Shown here in pieces: positions 8,958-18,252 of a DNA stretch of 64,000 bases. A program made the position numbers and the translations under genes. The stretch's first letter is position 1. Each line of letters opens with the position of its first letter. The notes under the pieces are model-generated. The model was not told the DNA's origin, did not search any database, and saw nothing but the letters and a program-made list of their open reading frames with translations. The DNA comes from QVMG01 sp032073245 (lineage in GTDB: Bacteria; Bacteroidota; Bacteroidia; Bacteroidales; Tannerellaceae): the NCBI GenBank assembly GCA_032073245.1, contig DAMANX010000022.1, forward strand, positions 30,445 through 94,444, in the 5' to 3' direction.

Positions 8958-10460
8958 ATGAAAAAGTTAAACTTATCTCATATTGTCATATATCCGGTTT
9001 TAGGCCTTAATGTTATAAGCTTAACAGCGCAGGATCGGCCTAATATACTGATTATTCATACGGATGAGCAAAACTTCCGAACCTTGGGATGTTACCGGGA
9101 ATTGTTATCCGAAGAGCAGGCGTGTGTCTGGGGACCGGGTAATAAAGTGGAAACGCCTTATATTGATGGTTTGGCACGGCAGGGTGTATTATTTGCTAAT
9201 TGTTATGCCACAACTCCTGTTAGTTCTCCAAGTAGAGCTTCTTTTCTGACAGGGCTTTATCCACAGAATGCCGGTATGTATACCAATGATATGGTATTGA
9301 ACGAAGAAGCAACAACTTTTGCGGAAGTATTACGGGAGAATGGATATGCAACCGGTTATATAGGTAAACTCCATTTGAATGGTAAAGGACGTCCCGAATG
9401 GATGCCAGAGAGAGATTTCGGTTTTACTGATAATCGGTATATGTATAACCGCGGCCATTGGAAGAAAATCATAGAAACAGAGGAAGGTCCCGCTTTTCGG
9501 ACAAATGATCCGATAAGTAGTACAGATTCTCTTACATTCACTACCGATTTTCTGACGAACCGGGCTCTTGAATTTATAGACAACCACAAAAAAGAACCCT
9601 TTTGTTGTCTTTTAAGCATACCCGATCCGCATAGTGCTAATTTAGTGAGATCTCCTTATGACTCCCTGTATATTAATATGGAATTCCGGCAACCCCAAAC
9701 CGGACAGAAAGACACTGCCGGATTACCAGCCTGGGCACATGGGGAAAACCTACCCGGCGATAGAATGGAAGACATGGCACAATATTTCGGTATGATAAAA
9801 TGTATCGATGATAATGTGGGGCGGTTATTGCAAAAGCTTAAGAATGATGGTTTGATGGATAGAACAATTATTGTTTTTACTTCTGATCATGGAGATATGT
9901 GCGGAGAACATGGCCTGATAAATAAAGGTGTTCCTTTAGAAGCTTCGGCTAAAGTTCCATTTATTATTTATTATCCGAAAGGTATCCAGCAAGGCCTTGT
10001 TGTGAAATATGTGATGTCGGTAGCAGATTTTGCTCCATCCTTATTAGGCTTTTTAAATTTACAACTTTCTTCTGATATTAATGGACGGGATTTATCTCCT
10101 CTATGGACGGGGAATCAGCTACCTGAGAAATATGAAGATATTGTTTTCATGCGATCCATAACAGCTGAAATGATGAAAAGTGATTGGGATGATTCTACAA
10201 CAGCCAAGCGTGAGTTGTGGTTATCGGCTGTAACACCTGGATATAAGATAACCTATTCTGAAAATGAGGGAGACGTTCCCTGGTTAACAGACCTTCGTAA
10301 AGATCCGGATGAATTGAATAATTGTTTCGATAATCCGGAATATAGCACTGTGGTTAGAGAGCTGAGTCAGCAACTTATTATTTACGGATGGCAATATAAT
10401 GACCACCGTATTAATAATCCAAACATTAAAAAGGCTATAAAAAATGCTTTACAGAGATAA
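8958..10460 (+). CDS. Sulfatase 1 (Ser-type, secreted)
   Basis: Type I (formylglycine) sulfatase that removes sulfate from a glycan. The active-site motif is SSPSRASFLTG at residues 89-99, so Ser89 would be oxidised to formylglycine by an anaerobic maturase (anSME), which is not in the window. Metal-binding residues are visible in ILIIHTDEQN (about 30-39) and FTSDHGDMCGEHG. A signal peptide is seen at the start (MKKLNLSHIVIYPVLGLNVI..LTAQ). The frame is open further upstream to 8874, but that part lies in the repeat element; ATG 8958 gives the signal peptide. About 500 residues is normal. It is first of three sulfatases in tandem after SusCD. Subfamily and sulfate position cannot be read from sequence alone. 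Confidence 0.92.
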   Translation: MKKLNLSHIVIYPVLGLNVISLTAQDRPNILIIHTDEQNFRTLGCYRELLSEEQACVWGPGNKVETPYIDGLARQGVLFANCYATTPVSSPSRASFLTGLYPQNAGMYTNDMVLNEEATTFAEVLRENGYATGYIGKLHLNGKGRPEWMPERDFGFTDNRYMYNRGHWKKIIETEEGPAFRTNDPISSTDSLTFTTDFLTNRALEFIDNHKKEPFCCLLSIPDPHSANLVRSPYDSLYINMEFRQPQTGQKDTAGLPAWAHGENLPGDRMEDMAQYFGMIKCIDDNVGRLLQKLKNDGLMDRTIIVFTSDHGDMCGEHGLINKGVPLEASAKVPFIIYYPKGIQQGLVVKYVMSVADFAPSLLGFLNLQLSSDINGRDLSPLWTGNQLPEKYEDIVFMRSITAEMMKSDWDDSTTAKRELWLSAVTPGYKITYSENEGDVPWLTDLRKDPDELNNCFDNPEYSTVVRELSQQLIIYGWQYNDHRINNPNIKKAIKNALQR

Positions 10461-10533
10461 GGAATTAGCAAATTAATATACATTTGTGAATCCTTAGAAT
10501 CTGAAAGAAATAAAACATTCAAAAATATTGAAG

Positions 10534-12063
10534 ATGAAAAAAACGATTGCCCTGGGGCTGGGCACTACTCTGCTCGTTTCGTGTACAGGAGGAGCAAAAA
10601 AACAAAATGAAGAGAAAATTCAGCCAAATGTCATAATTATCCTGGCTGATGATATAGGTTACGGTGACTTAAGCTGTAACGGAGAGCCGACAATTCATAC
10701 ACCCAATGTTGAGAAGTTAGCCAATCAAGGAGTTCGTTTTACGGATGCGCATGCAGTAGCAGCGACCAGTACTCCTTCTCGTTATTCTCTGTTGACCGGA
10801 CAATATGCATGGCGCCGGAATGATACAGGTATTGCAACGGGTGATGCGGGTATGGTGATCCGTCCGGAACAAACGACTATTGCCGATATGTTTCGTGAAG
10901 GCGGATATGTTACCGGAGCGGTTGGTAAATGGCATCTTGGTTTAGGTGATACACAGGGATCACAAGACTGGAATGGTTTTATCACTCCGGGACCTTCGGA
11001 TATCGGTTTTGATTATTCCTATATTATGGCAGCTACGGGAGACCGGGTGCCCTGCGTCTATGTAGAGAATCAACGGGTAGTTAATCTGGATCCTGATGCA
11101 CCTATTGCTGTAAGTTATAAAGAACCTTTTCCCGGCGAACCTTTAGGAAAAGATCATCCGGAAATGTTATACGTGCAAAAGCCGAGTTTAAATCATGGAC
11201 ATGATCAGGCAATTGTGAATGGTATTTCCCGTATTGGTTATATGAAAGGAGGAGGACGCGCACTTTGGGTGGATGAAAATATCGGAGATAGCATAACACA
11301 TAATGCAGTGAAATTTATTGAGACGAATCACGATAAACCTTTCTTCCTGTATTTTGCAACTAATGACATTCATGTACCTCGTGTACCACATCCTCGCTTT
11401 GTAGGTAAAAGCGGAATGGGGCCACGTGGAGATGCTATTCTTGAATTCGATTGGAGTGTCGGACAAATCATGGCAACGTTAGAGAAATATGGTTTAGCTG
11501 AAAATACACTTATTATATTGACCAGTGATAATGGTCCTGTGGTGGACGATGGTTACCAGGATCAGGCAGTAGAGTTATTAGGAGAGCATCGCCCATGGGG
11601 ACCTTTCCGTGGTGGTAAATATAGTATATTTGAAGCCGGAACACGTGTGCCTTTTGTTGTTAGTTGGCCGGCAAAAATTAAACAGGCTGTTTCAGATGCA
11701 TTGGTTTCACAAATAGATATCTTTGCTTCACTCTCAAAATTGATTGGAAAAGAGATACCGGAAGGTGTGGCACCGGATAGCCGTGATCAATTAAATACTT
11801 TATTGGGGACAGATACTAAAGGGCGTGATTATATTGTGGAACAAGCCGGTTCCTTGTCTGTTTCTTCCGGCAATTGGAAATATATTGCTCCAAGTAATGG
11901 AAGTGCGTATAATAGTTTAACCAATACAGAATTGGGTAACAATAAAGAAGTTCAACTCTATAATCTTAAAGAGGATAAAGGTGAAAAGAATAATCTGGCT
12001 GCCCAATATCCGGAAAAGGTTGAAGAATTGAAAGCAATATTAGAAAAGGAAAAAAACAAATAA
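10534..12063 (+). CDS. Sulfatase 2 (Ser-type lipoprotein, arylsulfatase A-like)
   Basis: Type I sulfatase. The N-terminus MKKTIALGLGTTLLVSC is a lipoprotein signal with Cys17, suggesting attachment to the outer or inner membrane. The motif STPSRYSLLTG begins at Ser79, the predicted formylglycine residue. IIILADDIGYGDLSCNG provides the paired metal-binding Asp39-Asp40, and LTSDNGPVVDDGY plus GPFRGGKYSIFEAGTRVPF are typical of the arylsulfatase A/N-acetylgalactosamine-6-sulfatase branch. A TTG codon two residues upstream is open, but ATG 10534 makes the cleaner signal peptide. It lies 73 bp after sulfatase 1 and 7 bp before sulfatase 3, so it is in the same operon. Confidence 0.93.
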   Translation: MKKTIALGLGTTLLVSCTGGAKKQNEEKIQPNVIIILADDIGYGDLSCNGEPTIHTPNVEKLANQGVRFTDAHAVAATSTPSRYSLLTGQYAWRRNDTGIATGDAGMVIRPEQTTIADMFREGGYVTGAVGKWHLGLGDTQGSQDWNGFITPGPSDIGFDYSYIMAATGDRVPCVYVENQRVVNLDPDAPIAVSYKEPFPGEPLGKDHPEMLYVQKPSLNHGHDQAIVNGISRIGYMKGGGRALWVDENIGDSITHNAVKFIETNHDKPFFLYFATNDIHVPRVPHPRFVGKSGMGPRGDAILEFDWSVGQIMATLEKYGLAENTLIILTSDNGPVVDDGYQDQAVELLGEHRPWGPFRGGKYSIFEAGTRVPFVVSWPAKIKQAVSDALVSQIDIFASLSKLIGKEIPEGVAPDSRDQLNTLLGTDTKGRDYIVEQAGSLSVSSGNWKYIAPSNGSAYNSLTNTELGNNKEVQLYNLKEDKGEKNNLAAQYPEKVEELKAILEKEKNK

Positions 12064-12070
12064 ATTAATC

Positions 12071-13657
12071 ATGAAACGAAGAGCCTTTCTGAAAACATCA
12101 GCAGCCATGGGGCTAGGTTTGGGGCATACCGTTGTATCCCGTGCAGAAAAGATGGTGAATACTTCAACCGAAAGTAAGCAACCGGATAAAAAGCCTCATA
12201 TAATATTTATTATGACGGATCAACACCGGGGAGATGCTTTGGGCTGCATGGGAAACAAGTCGATCTTTACTCCCCATATTGACAGCCTGGCACAGGAAGG
12301 TTCTTTGTTCGTTTCAGGTTATACATCATCACCTAGTAGCACCCCTGCCCGTGCCGGTTTATTGACTGGAATGTCACCCTGGCATCATGGAATGCTTGGT
12401 TATGGAAGGGTAGCGGAGAAATATCGATACGAAATGCCTCAGATGCTTCGAAACTTAGGCTATTATACTTTTGGAATAGGTAAGATGCATTGGTATCCGC
12501 AGAAATCGTTACATGGTTTTCACACCACATTGCTTGATGAAAGCGGGAGAGTAGAAACGAAAGATTATACAAGTGATTATCGAGAATGGTTTCAGTTGAA
12601 CGCTCCCGCGAAAAATCCGGATGAAACAGGTATTGGGTGGAATGATCATGGAGCAGGTATTTATAAATTAGATGAAAAACTTCATCCTACAACTTGGACG
12701 GGACAAACAGCATGCGAACTTATTCGTAATTATGAATCGGATAAGCCTCTCTTCTTGAAGGTCTCTTTTGCCCGTCCTCATAGTCCTTATGATCCACCAC
12801 AACGTTATCTGGATATGTACAAAAATGTAGATATACCTAAACCTGCAGTAGGTGATTGGTGTGGAGAATTTGCAGAAAGGCTGGATGTTGATAAAGCACC
12901 AAAAGATGCTGCATTTGGTAATTTTGGTGATGATTATGCAGTTAATTCCCGTCGTCATTATTATGCGAATATCACTTTTATCGACGATCAGGTAGGTGAA
13001 ATTATTGAGACATTGAAACAAAAAGGAATGTATGATAACGCTCTTATTTGTTTTACAGCCGATCATGGAGATATGATGGGAGATCATTATCACTGGCGGA
13101 AAACTTATCCTTATGAAGGTTCTGCAAAGATCCCTTATATCGTGAAGTGGCCGGAAACAATCTCACGTACAGTTCCTAATGGAGCACATATCGAACAACC
13201 GGTAGAACTGCGTGACTTCTTACCAACCTTTATCGATATTGCTGGAGGCGCTGTACCTCCTGATATGGATGGACGATCTCTCCGGCAATTGGTGCAGGGA
13301 GATACGGCGTCATGGCGTAAATACATCGATATGGAACATGCAACCTGTTACCGCAAAGAGAATTACTGGTGTGCATTAACCGATGGAAAGATAAAATATA
13401 TATGGAATTATAATACAGGAGAGGAGCAGCTTTTCGATTTACAAAAGGATCCGAACGAATTGCATGAATGTTCTTCAGATAAACCGTATGCTCGTCAACT
13501 GAAAGAACTTAGGGGGGCTATGGTGGCACATCTTTCGGAGCGTGGAGAAGAGTTCGTAAAAGATGGAAAGCTTATGAAATTATCTACTACCGTATTATAT
13601 AGTCCATTATATCCCGGAGGAACTACGGTTGCGCCCGATCATCCGGATAGAAAATAG
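12071..13657 (+). CDS. Sulfatase 3 (Ser-type, twin-arginine-like signal)
   Basis: Type I sulfatase of the choline-sulfatase/iduronate-sulfatase-like branch. The N-terminus MKRRAFLKTSAAMGLGLG has a twin-arginine-type RRAFLK motif, unlike the other two sulfatases. The catalytic motif is STPARAGLLTG starting at Ser90; IIFIMTDQHRGDALGCMG holds the metal-binding Asp and FTADHGDMMGDHYHWRK the second metal site. Length is 528 residues. It starts 7 bp after sulfatase 2 and is the last gene of PUL 1. Whether the protein really uses Tat depends on tatAC elsewhere in the genome; many Bacteroidetes proteins carry such motifs. Confidence 0.93.
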   Translation: MKRRAFLKTSAAMGLGLGHTVVSRAEKMVNTSTESKQPDKKPHIIFIMTDQHRGDALGCMGNKSIFTPHIDSLAQEGSLFVSGYTSSPSSTPARAGLLTGMSPWHHGMLGYGRVAEKYRYEMPQMLRNLGYYTFGIGKMHWYPQKSLHGFHTTLLDESGRVETKDYTSDYREWFQLNAPAKNPDETGIGWNDHGAGIYKLDEKLHPTTWTGQTACELIRNYESDKPLFLKVSFARPHSPYDPPQRYLDMYKNVDIPKPAVGDWCGEFAERLDVDKAPKDAAFGNFGDDYAVNSRRHYYANITFIDDQVGEIIETLKQKGMYDNALICFTADHGDMMGDHYHWRKTYPYEGSAKIPYIVKWPETISRTVPNGAHIEQPVELRDFLPTFIDIAGGAVPPDMDGRSLRQLVQGDTASWRKYIDMEHATCYRKENYWCALTDGKIKYIWNYNTGEEQLFDLQKDPNELHECSSDKPYARQLKELRGAMVAHLSERGEEFVKDGKLMKLSTTVLYSPLYPGGTTVAPDHPDRK

Positions 13658-13706
13658 AGGTTTGAATCAGGTTTATATGCTTCCATAATCGGTTTTTATA
13701 CGTTTT

Positions 13707-13740
13707 TTTGTTTTTAATCCTAATAATGGACGTATCTTTG
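13707..13740 (+). promoter_or_regulatory. Promoter of the LysE-type exporter gene
   Basis: TTTG (13707-13710), 22 bp, TATCTTTG (13733-13740), with the ATG 27 bp downstream. The spacing is one to two bases longer than the usual 19-21. Confidence 0.6.
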
Positions 13741-13766
13741 TGCCCTCAATTGAAAACATAATCTGA

Positions 13767-14414
13767 ATGATCGGACTAATTGGTAAAGGGTTATTAATTG
13801 GGGTGTTAGTCTCCGCACCTATGGGGCCTATCGGGATGCTTTGCATACAGCGTACGCTTAATAAAGGGCGTTTGCATGGCTTTGTGACCGGACTTGGGGC
13901 TGCCTTATCCGATGTTATTTATGCTGCTATAACAAGTCTTGCAATGGGGGTTGTCGCAGGTTTTGTTGAAAGTAATCATGACATTCTACAACTGTTCGGA
14001 AGTATTGTATTAGCAGGTTTTGGATATTACATTTTTCAAAGTAATCCTGTCAGAAGCCTTCGGAAACAAAAAGAAAATAAATTATCATTCACCCAAGACT
14101 TTATTTCAGCTTTTCTTCTTACATTTAGCAACGTATTAATTGTCCTATTATATATAGGACTTTTTGCTCGTTTTGGATTTGTTAGAACAGAATATTCCCT
14201 GTGGATGTTATTGGGCGGTGTAGCTTGTATAGGGATTGGAGCTGTTTTGTGGTGGTTTGTAATAACTTATGTTGTATCCAAATTGAGTAAATGGTTTAAT
14301 ATCCGGGGTATTTGGTTAATGAATCGCATTGTAGGCTCTATTATTATAATACTATCAATATTTGGGCTTCTTTCTGCATTCTTTTCCTCTTATATTGATT
14401 TACCAACTCTCTAA
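13767..14414 (+). CDS. LysE/RhtB-family exporter
   Basis: Inner-membrane amino-acid/metabolite exporter. The N-terminal signature GVLVSAPMGPIGMLCIQRTLNKGRLHGFVTG is cut short here as its key part SAPMGPIGMLCIQRTL, diagnostic of LysE/RhtB proteins; it is followed by a GAALSDVIYA helix. About six hydrophobic segments are seen over 215 residues, the usual size. It has its own promoter and is 12 bp from the next gene, so the two form a short operon. Substrate is unknown. Confidence 0.88.
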   Translation: MIGLIGKGLLIGVLVSAPMGPIGMLCIQRTLNKGRLHGFVTGLGAALSDVIYAAITSLAMGVVAGFVESNHDILQLFGSIVLAGFGYYIFQSNPVRSLRKQKENKLSFTQDFISAFLLTFSNVLIVLLYIGLFARFGFVRTEYSLWMLLGGVACIGIGAVLWWFVITYVVSKLSKWFNIRGIWLMNRIVGSIIIILSIFGLLSAFFSSYIDLPTL

Positions 14415-14426
14415 AATTATTTATAT

Positions 14427-15068
14427 ATGAAAAAGCTCAAAGTACCTTATTTAGTTACGTTAGATGTTCTGGATTTATCTTCTGTAGGTTTCCTGATGGA
14501 AAATAAAGCACATCGTGAATACATTGAAGTTATCAACTGGGATTCTTATCCATATAAGCCAATTGTCGCATTTGATATTGCGCGGACGGATCTCAATCTG
14601 TATATCCGTTTCTTTGTGAAAGGTAATTCCCTGAAAGCTTTGTATGCAGAGGATGGATCTCCCGTTTATACTGATAGTTGCGTTGAATTCTTTATGCAAA
14701 AAGAAGGTGACTCCAAATATATGAATTTTGAATTTAATTGCATTGGTACTTGTGATGCTTCCCTCCGTGTTTCACGTGACGAAAAAGAATCACTTTCTCC
14801 GGAACAGTATCAATCTATTCGTCGTTTATCTTCTTTGGATAAAACAACTTTTAGTGAAAAAAAAGGAATACATTCCTGGGAGCTGATAGTCGCTATACCA
14901 TTTAGCGTTATGGGGCTTGATCCGAAATCTCTTCCTGAAAAGATAAAAGGTAATTTCTATAAGTGTGCCGACGATACTGAATTTCCTCATTTTGTGAGCT
15001 GGAATCCAATAGGAACGGAGAATCCGGATTTCCATCGTCCTGAGTTCTTTGGGGAGATTTATTTATAA
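14427..15068 (+). CDS. Carbohydrate-binding family 9-like protein
   Basis: Probable cytoplasmic beta-sandwich protein of the CBM9-like (DOMON-related) group; no signal peptide is visible. The family-like features are INWDSYPYKPIVAFDIARTD, LYIRFFVKGN, TDSCVEFFMQKEGD followed by NFEFNCIGTC, and a C-terminal GNFYKCADDTEFPHFVSWNP. These fit the CBM9-like proteins of Bacteroidetes, whose role is largely undefined. It ends before a strong bidirectional terminator and probably shares the LysE transcript. Confidence 0.7.
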   Translation: MKKLKVPYLVTLDVLDLSSVGFLMENKAHREYIEVINWDSYPYKPIVAFDIARTDLNLYIRFFVKGNSLKALYAEDGSPVYTDSCVEFFMQKEGDSKYMNFEFNCIGTCDASLRVSRDEKESLSPEQYQSIRRLSSLDKTTFSEKKGIHSWELIVAIPFSVMGLDPKSLPEKIKGNFYKCADDTEFPHFVSWNPIGTENPDFHRPEFFGEIYL

Positions 15069-15090
15069 TCGGAGCTAAAAGACATTAAAA

Positions 15091-15127
15091 AAAAGAGGTG
15101 AATCTAGCACAAGATTCACCTCTTTTT
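15091..15127. terminator. Bidirectional rho-independent terminator
   Basis: AAAAGAGGTGAATCT (15091-15105) pairs perfectly with 15112-15126 across a 6-nt loop, with a T-run on the plus side and an A-run (T-run on the minus strand) on the other. It serves the CBM9-like gene (+) and the gene at 15149-15553 (-). Confidence 0.9.
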
Positions 15128-15148
15128 TTAAACACACATTTTTTCAAG

Positions 15149-15553
15149 TCAATCCTTTTTCTTATTCATTTTCATTTCTATAAGAAATGCAATAATCAGG
15201 CCAATACCTCCACAAAGTAGAACAGATGCACCATATACTGCGCTATACATTTCCCTGTTATTCCAGTTACCATTTCTAATCGCTTCACTAAAGGCAATAT
15301 TAAGGAAGAATCCGATAAGGATACCTAATCCTATTCCAGCCATCAGGAATCCTATTTTTAATGCGCTAAATGATATTCCTTTAAAGTATGAGGGAAGGCC
15401 CAGTTTTCCATCAAAAGGAACACGATCCATTTTGTCACTCATTTTTTCAATCAAGGTAAGACGTTCTTTACGACGAGCAAACAATTCAAACAGGCCGTAT
15501 GTTCCGGCTACACATATTCCAACTACAAGTGGAATGGTAATAAATTCTAACAT
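15149..15553 (-). CDS. Small membrane protein, DUF6249-like
   Basis: 134 residues with an N-terminal transmembrane helix (LEFITIPLVVGICVAGTYGLF), a charged cytoplasmic loop (RRKERLTLIEKMSDKMD), and two more helices (ALKIGFLMAGIGLGILIGFF; SAVYGASVLLCGGIGLIIAFLI), ending in a lysine-rich tail. This layout matches the DUF6249 proteins that Bacteroidetes often encode beside ECF sigma genes. Here it is divergent from the sigma factor at 15701. Function is unknown. Confidence 0.7.
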   Translation of the reverse strand: MLEFITIPLVVGICVAGTYGLFELFARRKERLTLIEKMSDKMDRVPFDGKLGLPSYFKGISFSALKIGFLMAGIGLGILIGFFLNIAFSEAIRNGNWNNREMYSAVYGASVLLCGGIGLIIAFLIEMKMNKKKD

Positions 15554-15700
15554 ATTATTTATTTTTAGTGATTAATAATTCCGTTTGCCTATTTGACGCA
15601 ACCCTTTTCAATAGGTTACACTTTCTTTGGTGAAAAATATTATTATTTTTGTCTGTAGAAGTTGTAACCTATTTTCCCGTCTTGCGTCCAAACCATACAG

Positions 15701-16258
15701 ATGGAATTATATACGGATATATACTATGTGGAAAGAGTACTGGCGGGAGATACATCATGTTTCGCTTGCTTGCTCGACCGATATAGTACACAAGTCCATT
15801 CATTAATCGTAAGAGTAGTTCAGAGCCAGGAAGATGCTGAGGAGTTGACACAAGATGTTTTTATGAAAGTATATAAGAGTCTATCTTCTTTCAAAGGTAA
15901 TAGCAGTTTCTCGACGTGGCTCTACCGGATTGCTTATAATACAGCCATTTCAGAGGCTCGAAAAAAGAAACAGGAGTTTTTGGCAATTGAGGAAGCGCAG
16001 ATTGTAAATATTTCAGAGGAAGAAATAGAACTGGCATTTGGTCGTACAGATAACGCAAGTAATATTAGGAAATTGGAAAGAGCTTTGGATATGTTGGCTC
16101 CCGATGACCGGTTTATAATATTACTATTCTATATGGAGGATAAAACGGTAGAGGATGTCTCAAGTATAACCGGATTAACTGTATCTAATGTTAAGACTAA
16201 ACTACACCGTATACGAAAACAGTTATTAGTCATAATAAATAAAATGGAGGAAGAATAG
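15701..16258 (+). CDS. ECF RNA polymerase sigma factor, RpoE-like
   Basis: 185-residue ECF sigma factor with region 2 (FACLLDRYSTQVHSLIVRVV, AEELTQDVFMKVYKSLSSF, FSTWLYRIAYNTAISEARKK) and region 4 (LAPDDRFIILLFYMEDKTVEDVSSITGL...VKTKLHRIRKQL). It is closer to classical RpoE than to the PUL sigma factors. The next gene starts 2 bp after the stop and encodes a two-helix membrane protein that may act as its anti-sigma factor. A TATTTTTG -7-like element lies at 15644-15651 without a well-spaced -33. Confidence 0.92.
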   Translation: MELYTDIYYVERVLAGDTSCFACLLDRYSTQVHSLIVRVVQSQEDAEELTQDVFMKVYKSLSSFKGNSSFSTWLYRIAYNTAISEARKKKQEFLAIEEAQIVNISEEEIELAFGRTDNASNIRKLERALDMLAPDDRFIILLFYMEDKTVEDVSSITGLTVSNVKTKLHRIRKQLLVIINKMEEE

Positions 16259-16260
16259 AC

Positions 16261-16611
16261 ATGGATGCAAATAATAAAAGTGATCAACTGAGAAATTTGT
16301 TTCGGAAATTACCGGAAGAGTCTCTTCCTGTTGATTTCAGAACAAAAATGATGCAGCAAATTATGGTAGAGGCTCAACGTGTAAAGAAACGCAATGAACG
16401 ACTCGCTCTAATGGCTATTATACTGGCATCTATTGCTATACTAGGGCTTTGTGTTGGTGTACTGATTTATATAGGAATTCCTAAAATTTCTCTTTCAATA
16501 CCATCTGTTACTTCTATGTCATTCTATCTTTATATAGGAGTTCTTGCTCTCCTTTTGTTATGGGGTGATTATGCAATGCGGAAACGCTACAAAGAAAAAC
16601 ACAAAGAATAA
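16261..16611 (+). CDS. Two-helix membrane protein, possible anti-sigma factor
   Basis: 116 residues: a cytoplasmic N-terminal segment of about 50 residues (RNLFRKLPEESLPVDFRTKMMQQI), which resembles an anti-sigma helical docking region, then two transmembrane helices (ALMAIILASIAILGLCVGVLIYIG and FYLYIGVLALLLLWGDYAM) and a basic tail. It is coupled to the upstream sigma gene by a 2-bp gap. The anti-sigma role is inferred from this position; no zinc-binding HxxxCxxC motif is present. Confidence 0.65.
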   Translation: MDANNKSDQLRNLFRKLPEESLPVDFRTKMMQQIMVEAQRVKKRNERLALMAIILASIAILGLCVGVLIYIGIPKISLSIPSVTSMSFYLYIGVLALLLLWGDYAMRKRYKEKHKE

Positions 16612-16720
16612 GGGAAACTTTTTTTAACGTATTATTTGGCTGCTGATCATGACTTTATGCTTTCATTTGTTCAATGTTTATTAAAGAACGAATGTATAAC
16701 ACCTTAAGGAAATAAATGTT

Positions 16721-18184
16721 ATGAAATACGCATCTTGCATTTTCCTGTTTTTAATCTGTTTATTATTTTCTAATTGCAATTCAGGAACAGTTATAATTAA
16801 TGGCAATATTATCGGTGATTTGCAGGATGAATTGGTCTATTATCCTCCGATAGAGGGACGTGCTCATCAGTTGTTTAAGGAAACCATAGAGCCCGATGCT
16901 AATGGGAAATTTCAGTTGCGTTTAGATATAAAAGAAACATCTCCTGTTTTAATTTCACTTTTAGGGAAAAATGGGAAATCTGTAATTGTTGAACCCGGTA
17001 AAGAATACACCTGTTCGATAGAGTTAAAAGAAAAAGGATTTGATATGATTTTTTCCGGTGCAAATGAAGAAGGGAATAAGTTGTTTGCAAATCGTCCGAT
17101 ATATGTACAAAAAGATCCATTACGAAGGACTTTATTTTCTCAAAATAATCAGTTTGGTCCGGATGAAATTATAGCAGAGGTACAGAAACAAAAGGATGCA
17201 GAATTACAGACTTATATTCAATTAGAGAAAAGGAAAGAGATAAGTTCCTCTTTTATGAAAACAGTTGAACTTGAACTTACTTGCTATTATGCTTACCTTC
17301 AGGCTGAAGCTCTATTCACAAAATACTATATGTCATTACGAACCGATAAAGATTCGGCTTTACCTTTCAAAAATGCATTCGAGGCTACTTATAATGAATA
17401 TCCTCCAAGCGATCTGAAATTAACCAAAGCTTCTTCCTGGTTTACGTATGCAAATGATTTTATAAGCTTCCGGGTAATTATAGATGACAACCAACAGAAA
17501 ATGCAGGAAATGCAACAACAGGATTTATTGAATACTTATAGATTGGAATTGGCTGATACGTATTATCCAAAAGAGATTAGAGAGTATTATCAAGCTTCCT
17601 ATTTATATTTTACAGAAGGCTTTGGAGGAATGGAGAAAGAATTAGTCAAACTATTTGAGGAATTTAAATCGGAATATCCCAAAAGTGTATACACTCCTTA
17701 TCTTCAACCACTCATGGATGGTATAATTGCTTTTTATGAAGTAAAGGATAAGCCATATACTTCATCGATTAATCTGATTGATAATATGGGCAACATTAAT
17801 ACATTAAAAGAAGCCGTTGTACCTTATAAAGGCAAAAGACTTTATATAGATGTTTGGGCTACCTGGTGTGGACCGTGTAAAAAGGAATTTCAATATAATG
17901 AAGGTTTGAAAAAGTTACTCAAAGAAAAAGATATCCAAATGTTATATATTTCCATTGACAAACAAAGTGATAAGGGAAAGTGGGAAGATATGATAAAATA
18001 TTATAATCTGGAAGGTGACCATATCCTGGCTAATGAAGAACTGGTAGCTGATCTTCGCCGGTTGTATGATAAGAATGGCATGATTGCTATCCCCTGGTAT
18101 ATTCTGATAGATGAACAAGGAGAAATAAAAGAGCTACATTTTAAAGGCTCGTCAAAGTTAGAGGAATTGAAAGAATCATTGTAA
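16721..18184 (+). CDS. Thioredoxin-like (TlpA/ResA-type) lipoprotein
   Basis: Envelope thiol-disulfide oxidoreductase. The lipoprotein signal MKYASCIFLFLICLLFSNC is followed by an N-terminal beta domain of the kind common in Bacteroidetes thioredoxin proteins, a long helical middle region, and a C-terminal thioredoxin fold with DVWATWCGPCKKEF. The redox cysteines are Cys383 and Cys386, and the cis-proline region IAIPWYILID is present. Length is 487 residues. It lies 109 bp after the sigma/membrane-protein pair and may be part of that regulon. Its natural substrate is unknown. Confidence 0.88.
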   Translation: MKYASCIFLFLICLLFSNCNSGTVIINGNIIGDLQDELVYYPPIEGRAHQLFKETIEPDANGKFQLRLDIKETSPVLISLLGKNGKSVIVEPGKEYTCSIELKEKGFDMIFSGANEEGNKLFANRPIYVQKDPLRRTLFSQNNQFGPDEIIAEVQKQKDAELQTYIQLEKRKEISSSFMKTVELELTCYYAYLQAEALFTKYYMSLRTDKDSALPFKNAFEATYNEYPPSDLKLTKASSWFTYANDFISFRVIIDDNQQKMQEMQQQDLLNTYRLELADTYYPKEIREYYQASYLYFTEGFGGMEKELVKLFEEFKSEYPKSVYTPYLQPLMDGIIAFYEVKDKPYTSSINLIDNMGNINTLKEAVVPYKGKRLYIDVWATWCGPCKKEFQYNEGLKKLLKEKDIQMLYISIDKQSDKGKWEDMIKYYNLEGDHILANEELVADLRRLYDKNGMIAIPWYILIDEQGEIKELHFKGSSKLEELKESL

Positions 18185-18252
18185 AGGAATAATTGCAATA
18201 AGTAAAAGCTTAATATTTGAAAGTCCTTGTATTTAACAGATGCTATAGGTAT

